Below are positions 56,401 through 64,000 of a DNA stretch of 64,000 nt, one piece after another (position 1 is the first letter of the stretch; each line of letters begins with the position of its first letter). The DNA is from Larus michahellis (taxonomy: Eukaryota > Chordata > Aves > Charadriiformes > Laridae). The stretch is from contig NC_133906.1 of the NCBI RefSeq assembly GCF_964199755.1, positions 12,090,001-12,154,000 on the forward strand, written 5' to 3'. Below the pieces are notes generated by a model. That model was not told the DNA's origin and did not search any database. It saw only the letters and a program-made list of their open reading frames with translations. The position numbers were made by a program, and so were the translations under genes.

Positions 56401-59400
56401 GTGCGGGGGAGAGCGAAGCCCCTGTCCCAGCCCCAGGAATCCCCTTCCCTCTTCTCCCATTCCATCCCGACTGCGAAACTGCAACGCGAAATAAGACAGT
56501 GAAAATAAACATTCCTGTTTTTTTCATGCAAAAAGTTTTAATGGTAACACAGTAGCGTCCACGGGGTGGGCGCCGCGCAGGGCGGATAAACGGCCCGCGT
56601 TGGGCGCTGACAGCTTTCCCAAGCCCTGTGTCCCCCCAGGTGACCCCCCACCAGCTCCCTCGGGAGCACCCGTGGGATGCAGCTCCGTCCTGCCCCTCAC
56701 TGACAGTCTGTAAGATGCCATAATCCATTCGGCTCCAATTAATTTAATTAATCTACAGGCTACAGATCTAAACATTAGTGCTATAAACTTAGATGAATAA
56801 ACTTCTGAAAACTGAAAATATTTTTAAACCGTTGTTTTTCAGTTACAGAAATACAAAATAAATATCTTGAGGATTAATACAAAATGGCAAATTAATATCT
56901 TTTTGTTTATTGACCTCTCTTCTCCCTAATAGTATGTTAAATTGAAAAACCTTTTTAAAAAAAATGAACTTCACATCGTGGAAAAAATATTAAGCATCAC
57001 TGGATTTGTACAAGTGTCTCTGAACAATAAACTAAATGTAGGTATTTTATTTATTTCTCCTACCCATCACCAAATAAGAGAAGATTATATATCTTACTGT
57101 TTCTAAGCATATACATGTAAAAATAGTCATTTCTGTTCTCTCATTTATAGTAAAGTGGCTGTAGCATTTTATGATAATGTTTCCTGGGCTCAGTGCAGAA
57201 AGAAGACAACAAAATTCCCTGGTCTGTTGTGCAGGGGATCAAGGTAAACTACCTTTAGTTGATCCCTACTGCCTTTAAATTTTCTTTCGGTTGCAACTTT
57301 GGTATAAATAGATCTTTTTTCCACTTTTATTACCCGTATTGTCTTCACCTGCCTGACCGCGGCTCCATATCCTGTGTGCCAGCCCTCAGAGCGGTTCCTG
57401 ATCCGGTCACAACTTCCCATTGGAAACAGGGACAAAGTGACCAGCACTGACCTCCCTGGTGAGTCCCCATCGCTTCACCTGGATGGTTTTGGGTTCTAAA
57501 CACTGATTTTATGAATGTTTTTGAAATGTTACTTTTCCAATGGGGGAGATACTGAGACAAGGCAAAAAAACCTGAAAAACTTAAAGTCTGTAGCTATTAT
57601 TACACTAAAAGATGTAGTTGCACAAATGAACGGCAATAACTACTGGGCAAGGAATAAACCTCCTAAAATAATGATAAATGTACACATGAATTGACATGTT
57701 CCTGGGTTGCTCCGGTGTTTCCCACGTGGCTTTGCAGCCAGCGTTAGCGTTGCCCTTTCCTGGAGCCGGGGAAGACGGGGCTCGGTGCTGAGGGCTGCCT
57801 CTTCCTGCAGAGATCTTTTTTCTCAAGCTGATTTCTTGGGTTTTCCGAATCTAGAGGAGATCTGTGGTGTTTTAACAGTTCTTGTTTTGCTTTGGTGGCT
57901 TAGGAAAAATTGAAGAGGATGAAGTCAGGAAATAAAATGCTTGGAAATAAGTGTTCGTTAAAACACCTGGTGACTAAGACTATAGTGTGGATTAGAAGCC
58001 TGGATGCACTACAACTTTAAAGGTGTTTTTCTAATGCTAGTTTTGGAAAATGGGCCTTTACCAAGGGCAGAGCAGGGTGGTTGGGAGAGTGGAAGAAGCA
58101 AATATCTGGTGTCCCGCACACTGTGGTCTTTCACTAGCTTATCAGGATTGGGATATTTTCTTTGTCTAAAGCCCGAGGTTCTTGGAATCATGTGGTCATG
58201 TTTAAAAAAAAAAAAAAAATCTCCTTGACTTTCATGTAAAAAGAGGTGCCCTTGTGGCTGTAGGAGAAACTCTTGAGAACGACTGTCAAAGACGCAGTGA
58301 CTGGAAGCTGAAAGCAGTCGGAGCCGAGCCAGGTCTCTTGGGGGCTGAGCCTTCCCCAGCACCACTGCGCTCTGGGGATCCGGAGCTGCCCGTGCCCAAA
58401 TCCCACCTGGCCGGCCCTGCTGTGGCGATGCAGTTGTTGGTGGCACCCGACCACGCGTGATGATAAATGCTTTGTGTGGCCGCAGCATCCTCTGGTGTAT
58501 GACTTATGTTTTCTGCCCAAGGGATCATTAGATCCCTCTATTGGAGGGTAGGGATGGACCCCGGGGGCCTTCTACGGACCCCAGCCTGGCTACGGCTCTC
58601 CGGCTCCGAGGAGAGCACTCTGCCAGCGAGGCCGGCTGCCATCTGAGCCAGCCTTGCAGAATTCCCTCCTGAGGCTGGACATCCTCACTTCGACCTTCCT
58701 TGTGGGAGGGTTCCCCGTGGGCCCGGCTCTGGGGTCGGGGGCTCTGAGACGAGCTGCTTCTGGCTGGGGCAGGGCGGCACCCTCCGCGTGAAGGACGTGG
58801 AGAGACTTAGTTAATGTTATGTTTTCTTACCTCTGCTGCCCCTGTCGTAATCTATCAGGAAGCATGACTGCAGTTCAGGCTCGGGGGGCAGGTTACTTAC
58901 TGAAGCACTCCAAGGTTCCTGCCAGGCTGGGCAGGCAATTAGAGCTGAGCTGATGAATGATCTGATTCGGGCTCCAATTCATTAACTAATCATAAGAAAT
59001 GAGCAGATAGAAAATAAGGCCAATTCAAGAACTTGTGAGAGGTTCATTAACGGTCCCTCTGTCCCCGTGTGCCGCTTTGTGCGCTGTTCCAGAGCTCCTC
59101 TCCTGCACTCTGCTGACAGACGCGACGCTCGGGTGCGGGGAGCCCGCCTGCCCCTGAACCGGGTAGGCAGAGAACAATATATTTTCATTATAGAAATGCA
59201 TTACGCTGCAGTACACCTGCAATTGTATTTTGCCTTTCCTAATGTTGTTTTCTTTGCACTCTGTGCTTCCCGTGCTGGTTTGTGGTAAAACAGGAGACTG
59301 CAGGCTTGGGCCAGGGCTCAGGCCAGGCTCTCCGTATCACTGAGAGTGCAGAATGGAGACATCCTTGGGGGAAAAGGGGTGGCCTTCCCCCGTGAACCCT

Positions 59401-61943
59401 CCTGGCCAACTCAGGAATGACAGAACAGGGTCCCAGTACTGATGTCTAACCTCTGTTCCCTGAGGAAATGGGGCTGAAGAGAGTCTGGAGGATGGGAAGA
59501 GAGGAGGAAAGTTAAATATATTTATAAAAAGAACAGAAACCCTTGAAGAGCTCGCCCACCTCCATGTAGAGCTACCACCCTCCTACCAACATGTGATGCC
59601 TCTGTTTTCATTGCTACCAATTAAAAGAAAAAAAAAAAAAAAAGAAGTAAAAATGGGATGACAGCAGCCAGAGATGGACACGGTTTGGAGCAGATCTTCA
59701 CGGAAGGTGCAGTGTCCTTCAGGTCAGCAGCCCAGAGCTCAAACAAAAAATGCTGTTTGCTCATGCTCCAAGAACCCGGTGGGTGGTTCTGCTTGCAGAG
59801 TCAAGGCATTGGAGTCACTGTTCCAGAACAGCGGTTTTTAGTCTGGGGCACTTAGAATCACTCCCCAGCAGACCCGGTCGATGTCTCCCCCAGAATGATT
59901 GGCTTCTCTGTGTAGACAAGGGCCACTTGTTGGGCACTGCCTTGCTCGGGGCTCGTGACAAAGCTCCCTGTTGGCTCCTACAGGAGCTTCTGCTTTAGGC
60001 TGGGCTTTTGGAAGAGAAAGGTCTGAGTTCCAGTGAGTTCTAGTCCCTCTTCCTTGGGATGCTCCTTGGTGAGATAGTGCAGTCCAGATGCTTCCTCCTA
60101 GGTGTAGCCAGGGGAGGAGCGGAGAAGATGAGGAGCACTGAGGGATTTTGCTCGGTGGGCTGCAGCGTGGAACCAGTGGGCAGGTATGGCTATGGGAACA
60201 AGATGCTTATTAGAGCTGTTGCTTTAAAATGTCTCCTGTTTTCAGTTCCCTCTCCCTACATATTTTGAATATATTTAGGGCACTTATCACCATAGCATCA
60301 AAACACTGAAATATCCTATGCAAGAAACTCTGAGAGATCTATCCCAAAATAGCTGCCTGCTCTTTTACCAAAGCACCAGTGTCACTGTTGGCGCTTCCTT
60401 TCCCCGCCGCAGCCCGTGACTGTGCGTATGCAGGAGTCTCAGAGCCTTCCCTGTCCCCACCAGCCCAATGCTGTCACTTGTTGTAACGCAGTGGGTTAAG
60501 GGCCAAGTCCGGGAGAGATTTGTGGTGCTTTTTTGCATTTTGGTATGTTTGTCTTAAGTCTTCAGTGTCATTTAATGGGGCTGAACAGTTTTGCAGGCTT
60601 CCCTGTGTGCATGGGTGCTATGAAACCTTATTGCTGTTTATCTTGATATGAGGATAAAAGGGTGGATTTGTTCCATGAAAGGCAATATTCTGAACTGATC
60701 ATATGAGAGGTATCTGGTGGTTGTGAGCCCAGATGTGCAGAAAAACTTTATGGCTTATTAATTCTTAAGGTGTGCTGAGCACCTCTGGCATCTCCTGATG
60801 CTCCTGGTGTCCCCTGAAGATTAGTGCATCTGATTAAGTCAGGCCAGAGGAGGTGCCGTCTTTGCTCTTGTCTGGGCTTTGGTGGCAGGACCGAGGGGTG
60901 AGAAACACAGCTGCAGTCGCTCCTCTCTGTTGCTCTCTGAGCTTTACATTTTGCAGCCCCAAGCTGAACTTTAATTTCTTCCTTGCTGCCTGGCCTCGCA
61001 CGCCTGCCTCTCGTGGGAAAACCTGCCCCCCTTGTAGATTAAATTTACAAGGTGACTTACTTCAGTGTACGTCTGCCTGAAGCCCCCGGTGAGTTATGGT
61101 TTGTTGTTTTCTTTTTGCTCCTCATCTTCAAATGCCTCTTTGCATGCAGATTGCGCTGAGCTCCCTCCTGAGTGTTGGCAGTTATTGCTGTGCTCCCTGG
61201 TCTGGAGCAACGCTCCTCCTGAGCCCTGATGAAACAGGCAACAGGGTCTGCAGGGCAGGGTTAATTGCTGATAACAAGGGAAGATCTTTGATTGGAGCTG
61301 CTGCAGAGTCCCTGGCCCATCATCTCATTCCTGCTCTCCAGGGACACCGAGCTGTGCTGGAGCCGGGGGTCACGGCTGCCTCTCGCTGGGGTGTGTAAGA
61401 GCTCGGGATTGGCATCAGCTGTGGTGAGTGCAGGGATCGGCCCGTCCCCTCCCTGGCACAGCCCACCCTGCTCCGGACGCGTCCGTCCCCCTGCTCAGCA
61501 AACGGTGCGACCACAGTGGTCCCGTTAGACCTTGGCTCTGTTATATTGGCAGGAGATGAGGACAGGTGTGTCTGGGGCAGTAAAACACAGAAGTTCCTCT
61601 TCCTTCCTTCCCTACGCACCCCGACCCCGCCAAGTATTCAAATGGGCTTCATGCTTCCTACTGCTCCTTCTTTGACAGCAATTACATCTCCATAATTAAT
61701 TCTCGTGTAGCTCCAGCCACCCATGCCACCATCTTCTGTGCGTCTCACAGGAGGTCAGCTGCTGAAATGCATTAGATGCTTCGTCAGCGGATTGCAGATT
61801 AGGTCATACCAAGCCGTCTGTCCTTTCATTAACACACAGAGCGATCATCTGGAGCCAGGTGTGAGCAGGCAGCGCCTCTTTCCCCTCCAAACCAGCATGA
61901 TAAACCACCCAAGCTGGTCCTGGACATACCTAATGCAATTCTA

Positions 61944-61949
61944 TTTATT
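61944..61949 (-). terminator. Possible SH3RF2 polyadenylation signal
   Basis: AATAAA on the minus strand about 1.77 kb after the SH3RF2 stop. It would give a plausible 3' UTR, but nothing in the sequence shows which site is used. Confidence 0.3.
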
Positions 61950-63718
61950 TCCGAATGTGCTTGGGAGAAGTGGAGGTCGTCTTGGTTATAGAGACATCTT
62001 ATGAAGTTTTCTGGTTTAGTTTCAAAGGGATAAGAGGAGCCTTCAGCAAGCACCGGCATGTCTTCTGTGAGATGTTCAACTGCCTCTGAGGTGGCATTGC
62101 TGAGAGTCATGTTCACCCTCTTATTTGCAGCATGCACCCCTTTTATACCTGGGCAAAATGCACACTTTCAGTTTGCCGGGATTTTTCTGCAGGACCTTAA
62201 ATAGTGAGAGAGCGCACAAGGTGAAGAACTTATCTGTGCCATTGGTGGTTTCTGTGCTACTGAAAGTCCTGCAGGCAGACGCCAGCTTCCTGCTCCACAA
62301 ACAGAGAAAGTCTGAAAGAGTAAAAGAACAGGGGCTGTAGACTAGTAAATGATTTTATGCATTCCATTTTCTTAGTTCCAGAAGAAAACGTCCTCTGAGG
62401 CTGTGCCAGTGCCTCGGAGAGTTTCTGTTGACCAGTGGAGATAATTTCATGGTTTTGCATGTGATTAACCAAGGATGTGATTTTACAGCAGTTCTGGAAG
62501 AAGCACAGCTACCGCTGTTAGGAGATCTGGCGGTCGGTGGTTGTGGCTGGGATGGGAATTGCTGGTCTATAAACTGGCAATAAAAACAAAGTATGAAAAC
62601 CAAAAGCTGTTGTGCCTGGGTCTGCTGGAGACTGGTCCCAGCTGGTAAGCTGGGCACAGCTCTGACCCTGCCAGCTTTTCCCCGGGGTCACAGGAGGAAA
62701 CGGGGTCTGCCGAAAATCAGCTGGTGCTGCCGCGGCGCAGGGGTGGTCTGCGGCACGGTGAACGCTGAATTCTGCTTTCTGTTACATAGACAATGTTTCA
62801 TGCATCTTAATGTAGACTTAAACCCATGAATTCCGCTTAGGATATTTACAAAAGCAGTATCTGAAAGGCTGGGCGGTGGGAAGGAGCTGGAGTGAGCTCC
62901 TGGACTGCTAGGAGGTACCTGACAGGTAATTAGAGGAAACCAAGCAATGAGGAGAACCAAGATTCAATCCCGCTGTCTGCAGAGTCTAAGTGGCTGCGGT
63001 AATGGCAGGTCCCTTTCCATTGGCCCTTTCCTCTCCAAATCACCTTTTAAACTGTAGTCTGTGTTAAAACTCCTGGACTAATACCAAACAGAAAAGCAAG
63101 CAGCCAACCAACCTAACAAAAAAATCTGAGTGAACCCCCCTCAAAAGGCAACAGGAACCGTCAGCGAGGAACTGACTGATTTTGATTTATGGTTTCTTTA
63201 TCCTGCAGAAGCAGGAAAGTAATGAACCAGTGTTTTGATCTCTGTGGGCTTTCCTGCAGCAGTGAGGAGATCAAAACAAGCTTAACTATTTCTTATACCT
63301 CACGCTCTCTTCCCCCTCCCGCTCCTTTTCCAGTACCACACAGCCAGCCTTACGCGGCACCAGAGAACATCGGTTTTGTGGATGCCACAAACACCGTTCG
63401 TGTCTCTGGCAGCTGCCCTGGGGGCAGTGGGGCTCCTCCAGCCGCGCTTGGCACAGCAGGGCCGGGACAGGGCTCCGTGCAGGGATAGGTGCTGCCCTGT
63501 CCCGTCCCGCTCCCTTGGGAGCTCCCCCAGTTCTCTGCAAGCCTCAGACTTGCAGGTCCCGAGGGCGCCGGTGGCATGGAGATGTGGGGAATACCTGTCC
63601 CTCGCCGTGGGAGGGGAGCGGTGGAGGTGGCAGGCTGGCGGGGGTGCGGGGTGCTCGCCCCTCGCAGGAGGGAGGAGAGGAGCTCGCGTGAAGGGAAGCG
63701 AGCGGAGGAGTTACCCTG

Positions 63719-64000
63719 TCAGTTTGCGGAAATGCTGCTGTAGTTCTTCTTGACGGGGAAGGTGAGCTGCCCGGAGAGGTCCAGCGACAGCGCCTTGGGG
63801 TGCAGCGCCCGTCGCTGGTGCAGGGGGCTGGAGCTGGGCCTGGGCGAGTAGAGCAGGGCCAGCTCGGGGCCCGGCAGGATAGCTTCTGGCAGGAGAGCCT
63901 CCGCCGTGGCCGCCGGCTCCGTCCTGCTGCGCAGCAGGCTTGGGGAGGGCTGCAGGCTGTGCCGCTTGGGCGGCGGCGGGCTGTGGTTCTGGAACCTCAC
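63719..64000 (-). CDS. SH3RF2: SH3RF2 last coding exon (3' end only)
   Basis: Ninety-three codons and a TGA stop, entering from the right edge. It opens VRFQNHSPPPPKRHS, which matches the (KT)VRFQNYSPPP segment of mammalian SH3RF2. That segment is the RVxF-type docking motif for protein phosphatase 1 catalytic subunit (SH3RF2 is also called PPP1R39 or Hepp1). Further matches are LPEAILPGPELALLYSPR and a C-terminal TFPVKK segment. The human protein ends near FPSK, so this copy appears to run about eight residues further (NYSSISAN). SH3RF2 is a RING and SH3-domain ubiquitin ligase with anti-apoptotic roles. Those domains are upstream, outside the window. Position beyond LARS1 on the opposite strand agrees with mammalian synteny. 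The first two residues of the docking motif (K-T) should lie just past the edge. Confidence 0.88.
   Translation of the reverse strand: MRFQNHSPPPPKRHSLQPSPSLLRSRTEPAATAEALLPEAILPGPELALLYSPRPSSSPLHQRRALHPKALSLDLSGQLTFPVKKNYSSISAN

Larger units (their letters stand above)
50868..63718. other. Intergenic region between LARS1 and SH3RF2
   Basis: About 12.8 kb of moderate GC content with many short frames and no gene I can establish. Contents seen: a second LARS1 poly(A) signal, two small direct repeats (55859-55923, 56340-56400), A runs near 58203 and 59625, and AT-rich blocks near 56.7-57.1, 58.9-59.2 and 61.7 kb that may be conserved non-coding DNA. Mammals carry PLAC8L1 here on the LARS1 strand; no convincing copy was found. 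Confidence 0.7.

Noticed and set aside
56031-56775. Minus-strand frames of 83-166 codons near 56.0-56.8 kb
   Set aside because: They run through a GAGCTG-rich minisatellite and poly-T tract, with no homology or splice-site support.

Overview
The window is nuclear DNA from a vertebrate, almost certainly a bird. It has multi-exon GT-AG genes with short introns, a CpG island at a shared gene start, and CR1-type LINE fragments ending in the ATTCTAT-like octamer tail that marks avian CR1. The gene order RBM27 - LARS1 - SH3RF2 matches, in reverse orientation, what I know of human 5q32. Species cannot be named from the sequence alone.

Layout. (1) 1-17345, minus strand: RBM27, read from its start codon at 17345 down to the left edge. 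Fourteen coding exons give 723 residues in one open frame. The remaining C-terminal third lies outside the window. (2) About 16.6-18.4 kb: a CpG island and bidirectional promoter. The RBM27 and LARS1 start codons are only 727 bp apart, divergent, with two CCAAT boxes 32 bp apart and a small GC-rich repeat between them. (3) 18073-50695, plus strand: LARS1, cytosolic leucyl-tRNA synthetase. It is complete in 32 coding exons, all with GT-AG introns and consistent phase, and encodes 1177 residues. A CR1 element sits in intron 2, a degraded CR1 tail in intron 29, and an unexplained exon-like open frame in intron 31. (4) About 50.9-63.7 kb: an intergenic stretch with no gene I can establish. In mammals PLAC8L1 lies here. 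I see only a weak, probably broken, PLAC8-like trace near 53.3 kb, plus AT-rich segments that resemble conserved non-coding DNA. (5) 63719-64000, minus strand: the last coding exon of SH3RF2, opening at the V-R-F of its PP1-docking motif.

The genes are not an operon. RBM27 (nuclear RNA surveillance) and LARS1 (leucine charging and leucine sensing) probably share a housekeeping promoter. LARS1 and SH3RF2 converge across the intergenic region. Exon boundaries were read by eye from splice sites, phase and remembered family sequence. No novel biological system is evident; the best leads are the orphan exon-like frame, the apparently missing PLAC8L1, and the promoter architecture.
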